From Hahellaceae bacterium (GTDB lineage Bacteria; Pseudomonadota; Gammaproteobacteria; Pseudomonadales; Oleiphilaceae): DNA of 64,000 bases. The translations under genes were made by a program, and so were the position numbers. Of this stretch, positions 45,515-54,536 are shown in pieces. The stretch is from NCBI GenBank assembly GCA_024234575.1, contig JACKOB010000002.1, forward strand, positions 372,001-436,000, written 5' to 3'. Position 1 is the stretch's first letter. Every line of letters begins with the position of its first letter. Under the pieces are notes generated by a model. The model did not search any database. It saw only the letters and a program-made list of their open reading frames with translations, and was not told the DNA's origin.

Positions 45515-46537
45515 ATGACAACACGCATTCTTAGTTTTATGGAGTCATACGGGCTTAGCTGGTTCGTACCATTTTTTAAACTGTTTTCGGGCAAAGATCC
45601 GGTTAACCAGTTGAAAGCAATTTTTGCATCCATTGGCGTTCCGGTCCTGGCCTTTCTCGCTTTCCTATTACTCTGGGATTTAGGTGCCAAACAGGTTGAA
45701 ACCAGCCTGGGTACGCTGCCCGGCCCAGCGCAGGTGATGGAACAAGCAGAGAACCTCTGGGCCGAACACAAAGCAGAACTGGCCAAAGAAGACGCCTTTT
45801 ACGCACGCCAACAAATACGTAATGACGCCAAACTGGCAAAGGACCCGACCGCTGAGGTCAAATGGAGAACCTACAACGGCAGAGCCACATTTATTGATCA
45901 GATATTCACTAGTCTGATCACCGTCTTCGTTGGTTTTCTCATTGCCAGCGCGATTGCCATCCCTCTGGGTATTCTCTGTGGTCTTAACCAAACGGTTTAC
46001 AGTGCTGTGAATCCGTTAATCCAGATTTTTAAACCCGTATCACCATTAGCCTGGTTACCGATTGTGACCATGGTGGTTAGCGCAGTCTATGTGTCAAATG
46101 ACCCGGCCTTCCCGAAATCGTTTATCACCTCAGCGATCACCGTAACACTATGCTGCTTATGGCCAACGCTGATCAATACTGCTGTGGGTGTATCCAGCAT
46201 CGACAAAGACCTCATCAACGTTAGCCGTGTCTTGCAACTGGGCTGGTGGAGAAAAATCTACAAGATCGTTTTACCATCTTCAATCCCAATGGTATTTACC
46301 GGCCTGAGGCTCTCTCTGGGTGTGGGCTGGATGGTGCTGATAGCCGCAGAGATGCTGGCGCAAAACCCCGGACTTGGCAAATTTGTTTGGGATGAGTTTC
46401 AAAACGGCAGCTCAAACTCACTGGGCAGAATCATGGTGGCCGTATTTGCCATCGGCCTCATCGGATATGTGCTCGATCGACTCATGTTGTCGATGCAGAA
46501 AATGGTTTCCTGGGATAAAAACGCCATCTTACGCTAA
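45515..46537 (+). CDS. nrtB: Nitrate-type ABC transporter permease
   Basis: A 340-residue permease of the NrtB/SsuC family with about six TM segments. It has a long N-terminal extension with a charged periplasmic stretch (LWAEHKAELAKEDAFYARQQ). The EAA loop region reads VSRVLQLGWWRKIYKIVLPS, followed by LGVGWMVLIAAEM. Part of the nrtABC-type operon between the binding protein and ATPase genes. Confidence 0.9.
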   Translation: MTTRILSFMESYGLSWFVPFFKLFSGKDPVNQLKAIFASIGVPVLAFLAFLLLWDLGAKQVETSLGTLPGPAQVMEQAENLWAEHKAELAKEDAFYARQQIRNDAKLAKDPTAEVKWRTYNGRATFIDQIFTSLITVFVGFLIASAIAIPLGILCGLNQTVYSAVNPLIQIFKPVSPLAWLPIVTMVVSAVYVSNDPAFPKSFITSAITVTLCCLWPTLINTAVGVSSIDKDLINVSRVLQLGWWRKIYKIVLPSSIPMVFTGLRLSLGVGWMVLIAAEMLAQNPGLGKFVWDEFQNGSSNSLGRIMVAVFAIGLIGYVLDRLMLSMQKMVSWDKNAILR

Positions 46538-46666
46538 CAGCTGATTTACCAAAGCCTCTGCACCAGGGGCTATAAACAAAAGTTGAAGCCTTTGCACACA
46601 ATATCGACGTAAAGGCACCACATTATACAGCAACCGCCAAAAGCGGCTGCAGAAGCAGGAGGGGCT

Positions 46667-47461
46667 ATGGCTGCCTACTTAAGTATCGAACAGGTATCAA
46701 TTGAATTCCCAACACCTAACGGCCCATTTAAGGCGCTGGAAGATGTGTCACTAAAAATCGACAAGGGCGAGTTTGTCTCACTGATCGGCCACTCGGGCTG
46801 CGGTAAGTCAACAGTGCTCAATATTGTTGCAGGGCTGCATCAGGCAACTCGAGGCGGTGTCATTCTTGATGGCAAAGAAGTGAACTCTCCGGGTGCCGAA
46901 CGGGCGGTTGTATTTCAGAATCATTCTTTGCTGCCATGGTTGAGCTGCTACGACAATGTTCGGTTAGCGGTTGATACCGTATTCGGGAAGACAATGGATA
47001 AGCAAGAGCGCCACGACTGGACGATGCATAATCTAAAGCTGGTACACATGGAACATGCTGCCCGTAAACGGCCTAACGAAATTTCCGGAGGCATGAAGCA
47101 GCGTATAGGTATTGCCAGAGCACTGGCGATGAAACCAAAAGTCTTACTGATGGACGAGCCCTTTGGTGCATTGGATGCGCTCACACGTGCGCACTTGCAG
47201 GATTCACTGATGGAAATTCAGACCGACCTTAACAACACCGTTATCATGATTACACATGATGTTGACGAAGCGGTGTTACTGTCGGACAGAATCGTGATGA
47301 TGACCAACGGCCCCGCCGCCACCATTGGTGAAGTGCTGCATGTTGATCTTGCCAGACCAAGAGAACGCCTCGAACTAGCAGACCAGGCAGACTATAACCA
47401 CTACCGTGCAGAAGTGCTTACCTTTTTGCACAAGCGCCACAAACATCCAGCGGCAGCCTGA
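46667..47461 (+). CDS. nrtD: Nitrate-type ABC transporter ATP-binding protein
   Basis: A 264-residue ATPase: Walker A GHSGCGKSTVLNIVAGLH, Q-loop VFQNHSLLPWL, signature ISGGMKQRIGIARALA, Walker B VLLMDEPFGALD, and MITHDVDEA. It matches NrtD/SsuB/TauB. It lacks the substrate-binding extension of NrtC. Strong AGGAGG site. It is followed by a terminator. Confidence 0.9.
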   Translation: MAAYLSIEQVSIEFPTPNGPFKALEDVSLKIDKGEFVSLIGHSGCGKSTVLNIVAGLHQATRGGVILDGKEVNSPGAERAVVFQNHSLLPWLSCYDNVRLAVDTVFGKTMDKQERHDWTMHNLKLVHMEHAARKRPNEISGGMKQRIGIARALAMKPKVLLMDEPFGALDALTRAHLQDSLMEIQTDLNNTVIMITHDVDEAVLLSDRIVMMTNGPAATIGEVLHVDLARPRERLELADQADYNHYRAEVLTFLHKRHKHPAAA

Positions 47462-47476
47462 TACGTTATAAGCAAA

Positions 47477-47510
47477 ACCTGCCTGAGGTTCGTCTCAGGC
47501 AGGTATCTTT
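47477..47510 (+). terminator. Terminator of the nitrate importer operon
   Basis: ACCTGCCTGAG-GTTCGT-CTCAGGCAGGT, an 11-bp perfect stem, then ATCTTTC. Confidence 0.8.
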
Positions 47511-47669
47511 CCCTCAACACCACGGACTGTACTTGTAGCTTGCGTACATTTTGTAACAGGATAACGCTAAACCCCCGCGATCTTCCGTCGATAACTATAG
47601 TAATGGCGCCGCTTGCACAACCTGCAATATCGGCAGCGGCCAATGCTTGGTTAATACCGGAGGTAGAAC

Positions 47670-47972
47670 ATGGGTGCTGACAATCGCTTCTCTCGATCAA
47701 AGGCTTTTGAAGTTATAGCCGCCATCACTTTTTTAGTAGCGATGGCCATGACAGTCACGCCAGCTTTCGCAATAGACTTGCCAGATGCGGCAAACAAAAT
47801 TGCGCTCAATGACTCATTAACACTGGAACCCGATGAGCTATATTTTATGTTGCCAGACGATGCCGATCGCAAGAACTACAAACGGCAGGTCAAAGCAGTT
47901 AAAAAAGGTTTCTATTGGTCTGTGGCCAATACCCTCAAGCCTCTGGACTTCGACAACCCGCTGCGAAAGTAA
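47670..47972 (+). CDS. Small secreted hypothetical protein
   Basis: A 100-residue protein with a signal peptide (cleavage near AFAID), an acidic middle segment and basic C-terminus. GAGG precedes the ATG. Not recognised. It lies between the nitrate importer and comM, but no functional link is visible. Confidence 0.6.
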   Translation: MGADNRFSRSKAFEVIAAITFLVAMAMTVTPAFAIDLPDAANKIALNDSLTLEPDELYFMLPDDADRKNYKRQVKAVKKGFYWSVANTLKPLDFDNPLRK

Positions 47973-48035
47973 TCTTCAAGTCTGTTCGGCACACCGCCCT
48001 GCGCGGTGTGGTCACTTGCCCCTGCATCATTAGAC

Positions 48036-49550
48036 TCAAAGTGGCTTTAAGCTGCGATCGTATTTACGGTAGCCAATTGCCTCCGCAATGTGATTGCGTG
48101 ACACAGCAGTTTCGCCGGCTAGATCGGCAATCGTTCTGCCTACACGCATGATGCGGTGAATGGCGCGCGCCGATAGATTTAATCGACTAACGGCTTGCTC
48201 AAGAAACTGCATTGCCTGCCCGTCGATCTCAGCCACCTCTTGCAGATCGGTTGGTGTTAACTCAGCATTGACCTTACCCCGCCGCATCTGCGCTAATCGG
48301 GCACGGGCCACACGAGACCTGATCACCTCGGTGCTTTCTTCTGCATCAGGCCGCCTGGTAAAAATCTTCGCTTCCTGCGGCGGTACTTCTACCTGAATAT
48401 CAAACCGATCAAGCATAGGCCCGGAGATCTTTCCCTGATAGCGTTCTATTTGTGCCACCGAATCAGAGCAGGCAACTGTAGGGTGACCAGCATAACCACA
48501 AGGACAGGGGTTCATCGCGGCTACCAACTGGAAATTGGCCGGAAAGGTTAACCTGCCCGCCGCACGGGAAATCACGATTTCCCGGCTTTCTAATGGCTCT
48601 CGTAACACCTCGATCACCTTTCTGTCATATTCAGGAAACTCATCTAAAAACAGTACCCCCCGATGAGCCAGGGAAATTTCTCCCGGTTTGGGGTGAGACC
48701 CTCCCCCTACCAAAGCCACGGCAGAGGCTGTGTGGTGCGGGCTACGAAAAGGCCGCCGCGCCCAGTCATCGACGCGGATCGTCATGCCGGCAACTGAATG
48801 CACGGTTGCCACCTCCAAGGCTTCATCAGCGGTCAGTGGCGGTAAAATCCCTGGCAGCCGTGACGCCAACATACTTTTACCCGTCCCCGGTGGCCCGAAT
48901 AACAAAATGTTATGGCTGCCCGCTGCAGCGATCTCCAATGCTCGCTTCGCTTGAAACTGCCCTCTGACCTCACTGAAATCAGGATAGGTAATGGTTACCT
49001 GCCGGCCACGGTCAGCAGGTAGGAACAAAGGCAGTGACTCGTCCATGGTCAGCCAATGACAAAGCTCACTTAAACTCTTGGCAGGTATTAACTTTACCCC
49101 TTCATATAAGCTCGCTTCAGCAGCATTCTCTGCGGGCAAAACCAGCACATGCCCTGCTTCTGCGCAGGCAGCACTGGCGGATAACACACCACTAACCGGA
49201 CGAATATCACCAGACAGTGCCAGTTCGCCAATAAACTCGATATTGGTAATTTTCGCCGATGGCACCTGCCCGGTGGCAAGCAGTACCCCCATGGCTATCG
49301 CCAAATCATAACGACCACCACTTTTTGGTAAGTCTGCAGGGGCGAGGTTGATGGTGATTTTACGGTTGGGAAAGCTGAAGCCCGAATTTACCAGCGCACT
49401 TCTTACCCGGTCTTTACTTTCTTTCACCGCCGCTTCGGGCAGCCCAACAATAGAAAGACAAGGTAAGCCATTGGCAATATGTGTTTCGACAGTAACAGCG
49501 GGTGCGATAACTCCCAGCTGTGCGCGAGAATAGATAATTGAAAGTGACAT
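48036..49550 (-). CDS. comM: YifB/ComM-family AAA ATPase (Mg-chelatase-like)
   Basis: A 504-residue protein: N-terminal Lon-protease-like fold domain (residues 1-~170), AAA+ domain with Walker A GPPGTGKSMLASRLPGILPP and Walker B LFLDEFPEY, NPCPCGY zinc-type motif, and a C-terminal Mg-chelatase-like domain. ComM is a hexameric helicase promoting branch migration during natural transformation. AAGGAAGG lies before the ATG. It is downstream of ubiK. Confidence 0.93.
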   Translation of the reverse strand: MSLSIIYSRAQLGVIAPAVTVETHIANGLPCLSIVGLPEAAVKESKDRVRSALVNSGFSFPNRKITINLAPADLPKSGGRYDLAIAMGVLLATGQVPSAKITNIEFIGELALSGDIRPVSGVLSASAACAEAGHVLVLPAENAAEASLYEGVKLIPAKSLSELCHWLTMDESLPLFLPADRGRQVTITYPDFSEVRGQFQAKRALEIAAAGSHNILLFGPPGTGKSMLASRLPGILPPLTADEALEVATVHSVAGMTIRVDDWARRPFRSPHHTASAVALVGGGSHPKPGEISLAHRGVLFLDEFPEYDRKVIEVLREPLESREIVISRAAGRLTFPANFQLVAAMNPCPCGYAGHPTVACSDSVAQIERYQGKISGPMLDRFDIQVEVPPQEAKIFTRRPDAEESTEVIRSRVARARLAQMRRGKVNAELTPTDLQEVAEIDGQAMQFLEQAVSRLNLSARAIHRIMRVGRTIADLAGETAVSRNHIAEAIGYRKYDRSLKPL

Positions 49551-49616
49551 GATTCCTTCCTTGGAGATGGTCTGTAACCTGACATGCTCGCGATCCTTGC
49601 CAGCATAAAATAATTC

Positions 49617-49874
49617 TTAAGCTTTCGACCCTGACTGGGCTTCAAGTTCTGCAACGACCTTTTCGAGTCTTTCGACCTTTTCTCTGGTTTTGCGCAACAC
49701 TTCGACCTGTGTATCAAACTCTTCCCGAGTAACCAGATCAAGCTTTGACAGTACGCTGGCGACGACAATCTTTAAATGGTTATGAAAATCTTCCTGGGCA
49801 TGCTTGGCAACACCAGGTAACACCTGTCCGATTTGATCATTAATAGCACTAAATAACTGTTGTGGCGTGAGCAC
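49617..49874 (-). CDS. ubiK: Ubiquinone biosynthesis accessory factor UbiK
   Basis: An 85-residue protein with GTG start at 49874 (AAGGAG 8 bases upstream; a TTG two codons earlier is too close to the site). Central conserved VASVLSKLDLVTREEFDTQVEVLRKTREKV and a C-terminal coiled coil match UbiK/YqiC, which binds UbiJ in the aerobic ubiquinone complex. Same neighbour, comM, as in Pseudomonas. Confidence 0.88.
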   Translation of the reverse strand: MLTPQQLFSAINDQIGQVLPGVAKHAQEDFHNHLKIVVASVLSKLDLVTREEFDTQVEVLRKTREKVERLEKVVAELEAQSGSKA

Positions 49875-50023
49875 TGGCAAACTCCTTTAAAAGACTCATT
49901 GATAACAGACGGCTTTATCTGCCTATAATGTCGCCGATTCTAGCAAACTCTTAAAATAAAGTCGTTTTATCAATGCTTGTATAGAATCAAAATATCGATG
50001 CTAATGAGGTGACCCACCCATAA

Positions 50024-50081
50024 CGCACATATTTGGTGCAATATATGAAGCCGCTCGTTTTTTGCGCTCCACATTGGTTCA
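50024..50081 (+). promoter_or_regulatory. Two NtrC-like enhancer sites upstream of glnK
   Basis: CGCACATATTTGGTGCA (50024-50040) and CGCTCCACATTGGTTCA (50065-50081) each match TGCACC-N4-TGGTGCA with a few changes. Centre spacing is 41 bp. Confidence 0.65.
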
Positions 50082-50175
50082 TCCAACGAAAGCATGCGCT
50101 ATAATTGGGCCTTAGCAAAAAGCATTCATAAATTTTATTTTCATAACACTTTGTTTTATATGATTTATCTATGTT

Positions 50176-50191
50176 TGGCACAACTGATGCA
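50176..50191 (+). promoter_or_regulatory. Sigma-54 promoter of glnK-amtB
   Basis: TGGCACAACTGATGCA has near-perfect -24 (TGGCAC) and -12 (ATGCA) elements with the correct 12-bp GG-GC distance. It is the only recognisable promoter in the 400-bp gap 49881-50287. Confidence 0.8.
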
Positions 50192-50221
50192 TTAATACGC
50201 ACAAAATCCGCACAGTTTTAA

Positions 50222-50626
<405 letters not shown>

Positions 50627-50674
50627 TCTTCAAACCTAAAATTTAAATCAAAGGCCTAGTGCGGAGGGCTTAAG

Positions 50675-51940
50675 ATGGAACAGAATTTATTTCACCTACA
50701 ATATGCAATGGACACGTTCTACTTCTTGGTGTGTGGTGCACTGGTAATGTGGATGGCAGCAGGCTTTGCCATGCTGGAAGCGGGTCTGGTTCGTGGTAAA
50801 AATACCACCGAAATTCTTACTAAAAACGTCGCACTGTTTGCGATATCGTGCATCATGTATCTGGTCTGCGGTTATGCGATCATGTACGACGGCAGCCTTT
50901 TCCTTTCAGGCATTCAATCTGTAGACGTTGATGCAACGCTTGCCGGCTTTGCAGAAAGAGAAGACGGCTTTACCGGCGGTGCAATCTACTCAGGCGCGTC
51001 TGACTTTTTCTTCCAGGTAGTATTCGTTGCAACGGCAATGTCTATTGTTTCTGGTGCTGTTGCTGAGCGTATGAAACTGTGGGCTTTCCTGGCTTTCGCA
51101 GTGGTAATGACAGCGGTTATCTACCCACTAGAAGGTTCTTGGACCTGGGGTGGTAAAGCAGTATTCGGCATGTACACGCTGGGCGATCTGGGCTTCTCTG
51201 ATTTCGCAGGCTCCGGCATTGTGCACATGGCAGGTGCTGCCGCGGCTTTAGCTGGCGTACTTCTGCTGGGTGCTCGTAAGGGCAAGTACGGTGCAAATGG
51301 TCAAGTAAACGCAATTCCTGGTGCGAACCTGCCATTGGCAACGCTTGGTACCTTCATTCTGTGGATGGGCTGGTTCGGCTTTAACGGTGGCTCTGTACTG
51401 AAGCTCGGCGATATCGGCAACGCCAACGCGGTAGCAATGGTATTCCTGAACACGAATGCCGCAGCAGCAGGTGGCGCAATCGCAGCATTGATCACCGCAC
51501 GTATCCTGTTCGGTAAAGCAGATTTGACCATGCTTCTAAACGGTGCATTGGCTGGCCTGGTAGCAATCACGGCAGAGCCTTCTACGCCAAGCGCATTGCA
51601 AGCAACCATCTTCGGTGCAATCGGTGGCGTTCTGGTTGTATTCAGCATCATCACGCTTGATAAGCTGAAGATTGACGATCCAGTGGGTGCGATCTCTGTA
51701 CACGGTGCATGTGGTTTGCTCGGCCTGTTGCTGGTACCACTAACCAACAGCGATGTGAGCTTCAGCGGTCAGCTGATCGGCGCAGCAACCATCTTCGGCT
51801 GGGTATTTGGTGCGTCACTGGTAGTATGGGGCATCATCAAAGCAGTCATGGGCATCCGTGTCAGCGAAGAAGAAGAGTACGAAGGTGTCGACCTGGCAGA
51901 GTGCGGTATGGAAGCATATCCAGAGTTCTGCAACAAGTAA
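50675..51940 (+). CDS. amtB: Ammonium transporter AmtB
   Basis: A 421-residue ammonium channel with about eleven TM segments: WMAAGFAMLEAGLVRGKN, YPLEGSWTWG, GSGIVHMAGAAAALAGVLLLGARKG with the conserved His, MGWFGFNGG, and SVHGACGLLGLL. Imports ammonium and is gated by GlnK. GGAG precedes the ATG. Confidence 0.97.
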   Translation: MEQNLFHLQYAMDTFYFLVCGALVMWMAAGFAMLEAGLVRGKNTTEILTKNVALFAISCIMYLVCGYAIMYDGSLFLSGIQSVDVDATLAGFAEREDGFTGGAIYSGASDFFFQVVFVATAMSIVSGAVAERMKLWAFLAFAVVMTAVIYPLEGSWTWGGKAVFGMYTLGDLGFSDFAGSGIVHMAGAAAALAGVLLLGARKGKYGANGQVNAIPGANLPLATLGTFILWMGWFGFNGGSVLKLGDIGNANAVAMVFLNTNAAAAGGAIAALITARILFGKADLTMLLNGALAGLVAITAEPSTPSALQATIFGAIGGVLVVFSIITLDKLKIDDPVGAISVHGACGLLGLLLVPLTNSDVSFSGQLIGAATIFGWVFGASLVVWGIIKAVMGIRVSEEEEYEGVDLAECGMEAYPEFCNK

Positions 51941-51962
51941 GACCCTTAGCAGGTACAAACAA

Positions 51963-51988
51963 AGCGTCTCTTCGGAGGCGCTTTTTTT
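51963..51988 (+). terminator. Terminator of glnK-amtB
   Basis: AGCGTCTC-TTCG-GAGGCGCT with a T-run; UUCG tetraloop. Confidence 0.92.
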
Positions 51989-52107
51989 ACTTTAAAAATT
52001 GCACTGCCACTTCATCCATCACTGACCACACCATACCCATACCCACATCTACGTTAAATTTAAGAAGCAAAAACACTACATAATCTGACATAACCGATCT
52101 ATGTTTT

Positions 52108-52548
52108 ATGGCATACTCCGCGTCTTCTGCACGGACAGTTTTAAAGGGTATAACTTTGATCGATCACACAACTGCAGATCACGATGACCTCACGCATTCA
52201 AATTTGCATGAGAAAGGTGCAGCAACCAATCGTCGGGTGTTTAAGCGCCGCAATGCGCGCTGGCGCTGTACCCTGCAAACCATCAAAAACGCCACTTATG
52301 TGGGCATGACAGGCAACGTGTCTGAACAAGGCGTGCAGGTAAACGTAGAAACTAACTTGTCCCCAGCGACGCTTATTAAGGTTGAGATCGACTCGTACTA
52401 TCAGGGTAAAAGGCGGCTGCTTACCGCGATTGGCGAAGTGATGCACTCCAGCATAAACTCCGCAGGTTTTACGCTGGGCATCCACTTATCAAAAATGTCT
52501 GCATTGAGTGCTGCATTTCTCAAACAATACGCCAACAGCGATATCTAA
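52108..52548 (+). CDS. PilZ-domain protein
   Basis: A 146-residue protein whose PilZ core starts at about residue 40. RRVFKRRNARW supplies the Arg-rich motif, GNVSEQGVQV the (D/N)xSxxG motif, and GFTLGIHL the end. Likely binds c-di-GMP and works as an adaptor. The start is uncertain: a TTG at 52156 with an AAAGGG site is the alternative. Monocistronic. Confidence 0.72.
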   Translation: MAYSASSARTVLKGITLIDHTTADHDDLTHSNLHEKGAATNRRVFKRRNARWRCTLQTIKNATYVGMTGNVSEQGVQVNVETNLSPATLIKVEIDSYYQGKRRLLTAIGEVMHSSINSAGFTLGIHLSKMSALSAAFLKQYANSDI

Positions 52549-52644
52549 ACAGCTAACAGCAGTTTCGACACCCATCAATTGACTGCCCCCCCATAGACGC
52601 ATTAGCATCACGCAATCATCATTTCAGTAAAAAGGATTTACCTG

Positions 52645-53646
52645 ATGACCGGCAAGAAGCCCAGCATCCCCAACCCCCATGACCGTTTTTTTCGCGGCAT
52701 TATGCAACAGCTGCCTGTTGCAACCGAGTTCTTTCAGGCATTTTTACCTGAATCGGTGCAGCAACACCTTGTTCTCGACAGCATCAAAGCAACCTCCAGC
52801 AGTTTTGTAGAACCGGAGCTTAGCGAACAAATTAATGACCTGCTATTTGAGTGCCGTTTTACTCAAAACGAAGAATCTTACCAAGGCTTTGTATACCTAT
52901 TAGTCGAACACCAGTCCCGCCCGGAAAAGTTAATGCCACTGCGAGTTTTTCGCTATGTACTGGCTGCCCTGGATAGATATGCAAAACAACATCCCAATAC
53001 ACCACTACCCCCTATCTACCCGATGGTGTTTTACCAAGGTGAGCGATCACCCTACCCCTACACCCTGGACTTTCTTCAATTATTTGACGATCCGTTAGCA
53101 CTGATGAAACAAGCTTTATTCCAGCCAGTTTCATTGATCGATGTGAATCAACTCGATACTACACAGCTGCAAAAATTTCCCTGGTTGCAACCCGTCACGG
53201 GGTTGATGCAACATATTCGGGACGAGGATATTACCTCGACGATTATCGATCTGCTCAATCAGTGCATTCATTTGCTGAACCACCCGAATGGTGTCGATTT
53301 TTTAGACTATTTGCTACACTACGCCGTAGAGGCGGGTAATATCATCGATGTCACAGAGTTTTATCGTATGTCAGAAAAAGTACCAGAACCCGTTAAGGAG
53401 AAAGTAATGACTATTGCGGATATGCTTAAAAAGCACGGCTGGGAACAAGGCTTGGCCGAAGGCATGGAAAAGGGTATCGAGAAAGGGATTGAAAAAGGCA
53501 TAGAGAAAGGTGCCTTAGACAATAAGCGGGAAAACGCCATCAACATGCTAAAGCTTGGCAGTGATATTGAGTTTGTGTGCAAAGTAACCGGATTACCCGC
53601 AGAAGAAGTGACTCGTTTGGCCAGAGATATTGCGCCGAGGCATTGA
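52645..53646 (+). CDS. Rpn-family recombination-promoting nuclease (transposase_31)
   Basis: A 333-residue PD-(D/E)xK nuclease-like protein: PHDRFFRGIMQQ, AxxFFQAFLP, YLLVEHQSRPEKLMPLRVFRY and PMVFYQGERSPYPY are typical of Rpn/YhgA-like proteins, which promote RecA-independent recombination in E. coli. Near the C-terminus is a tract of EKGI repeats (residues about 270-291), coded by imperfect 12-nt units. The family is mobile and often multicopy. Confidence 0.85.
   Translation: MTGKKPSIPNPHDRFFRGIMQQLPVATEFFQAFLPESVQQHLVLDSIKATSSSFVEPELSEQINDLLFECRFTQNEESYQGFVYLLVEHQSRPEKLMPLRVFRYVLAALDRYAKQHPNTPLPPIYPMVFYQGERSPYPYTLDFLQLFDDPLALMKQALFQPVSLIDVNQLDTTQLQKFPWLQPVTGLMQHIRDEDITSTIIDLLNQCIHLLNHPNGVDFLDYLLHYAVEAGNIIDVTEFYRMSEKVPEPVKEKVMTIADMLKKHGWEQGLAEGMEKGIEKGIEKGIEKGALDNKRENAINMLKLGSDIEFVCKVTGLPAEEVTRLARDIAPRH
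53476..53513 (+). repeat. In-frame 12-nt tandem repeat in the rpn gene
   Basis: Imperfect units coding GIEK repeat about three to four times within rpn. Copy-number change by slippage would keep the frame and vary the linker before the C-terminal region. Confidence 0.65.
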
Positions 53647-53825
53647 AGCACCTCAGGGAGGCCAGTAACACAACAATAGCTCTGGCTGACTTGGATAGAG
53701 GGTTTAGAACCTTTGTCGACACTTCGCGAGTGGTGACTTCTTCAGACGCACCTGAACCTGCGGTATACTCGCTTCTCGCGCTCGGGCTTATTGGGTTAGG
53801 ACTGTCCAAAAAGAAAAGAGCCTGA
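53647..53825 (+). pseudogene. Orphan PEP-CTERM tail (gene fragment)
   Basis: In a different frame, immediately after the rpn stop, the code ends APEPAVYSLLALGLIGLGLS then KKKRA. This is a textbook PEP-CTERM sorting tail: PEP, hydrophobic helix, basic cluster. No start codon with a binding site is seen close upstream, and no N-terminal signal peptide is present. I read it as the 3' remnant of a PEP-CTERM protein gene. No exosortase gene is in the window. Confidence 0.6.
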
Positions 53826-54026
53826 TACGCCGCTATTTCTTCGCTAGCAAGGTTGGTGTGATACAACCTTCACAGCGCTCATGATACCTCCTCACTTTTT
53901 CAGGTGAGGCGGGTTGCCGGCGGTTACCAGCAAGTCTTTAGTGACGAACCCTGAGAGTCTGCCCCATTACAAGCAGGACAAACAGGACAAACAGGTTCGA
54001 GAACTTCGCTTTCTAAGCAAAAAAAA

Positions 54027-54048
54027 TCCTTGGCATCAGCACCAAGGA
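54027..54048. terminator. Bidirectional terminator
   Basis: TCCTTGG-8 nt loop-CCAAGGA with an A-run on the left, acting as terminator of the minus-strand DUF6316 gene. Confidence 0.75.
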
Positions 54049-54074
54049 ATCTTTAATACACGAGATCGCAAATA

Positions 54075-54275
54075 TTAGTTTAAAACCTGCTCTTTATAGA
54101 AATCGTCATTGGCATGGCGAAGATATAAATTTAACTCAAGCTCGGCTTCACGTTTAGAATCAAACGGCCCTTCTTGGGTAAATTCTCTGGTATAAAAAAA
54201 CCACTTATCGTTGATATGAAAAAATCGCTCCGATCGGAACCAGGTTTTTTCATTTTCTCCTGTACGCACATACAT
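54075..54275 (-). CDS. DUF6316-like small protein
   Basis: A 66-residue protein: RSERFFHINDKWFFYTRE, then GPFDSKREAELELNLYLR. This fits a small conserved family in Pseudomonas-like bacteria (DUF6316) of unknown function. TGAGG precedes the ATG and a terminator follows. Not secreted. Confidence 0.7.
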   Translation of the reverse strand: MYVRTGENEKTWFRSERFFHINDKWFFYTREFTQEGPFDSKREAELELNLYLRHANDDFYKEQVLN

Positions 54276-54483
54276 AGACCTTACCTCATCAATACGTTCT
54301 CCAGGCTCCTCCTACCACTACATCCTGCGGATGCGATCACACAACTTACGAAAGCATCACCTCTTTTCAGCATAGACCTGAATTGACCAAAAAACAACCA
54401 GCATGTTTTTTAACCACTCGCGATTTTCTCACGAAAGAAGCATTCTGATGAAAGAAGAAGGGAACTTCGGAGAAACAAAAGGT

Positions 54484-54520
54484 AACCCGACAAACCGGTT
54501 TGAGACTGGTTTGTCGGGTT
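54484..54520 (-). terminator. Hairpin downstream of speE
   Basis: AACCCGACAAACC and GGTTTGTCGGGTT form a perfect 13-bp stem. No strong T-run on the minus strand. Confidence 0.7.
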
Positions 54521-54536
54521 AGGCAGCTAACTTGCT

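Noticed and set aside
53826..54020. Cyclic-di-GMP riboswitch-like GC-rich stretch
   Set aside because: The GEMM core and tetraloop-receptor pattern could not be found; only short AGGACAAAC repeats are visible.
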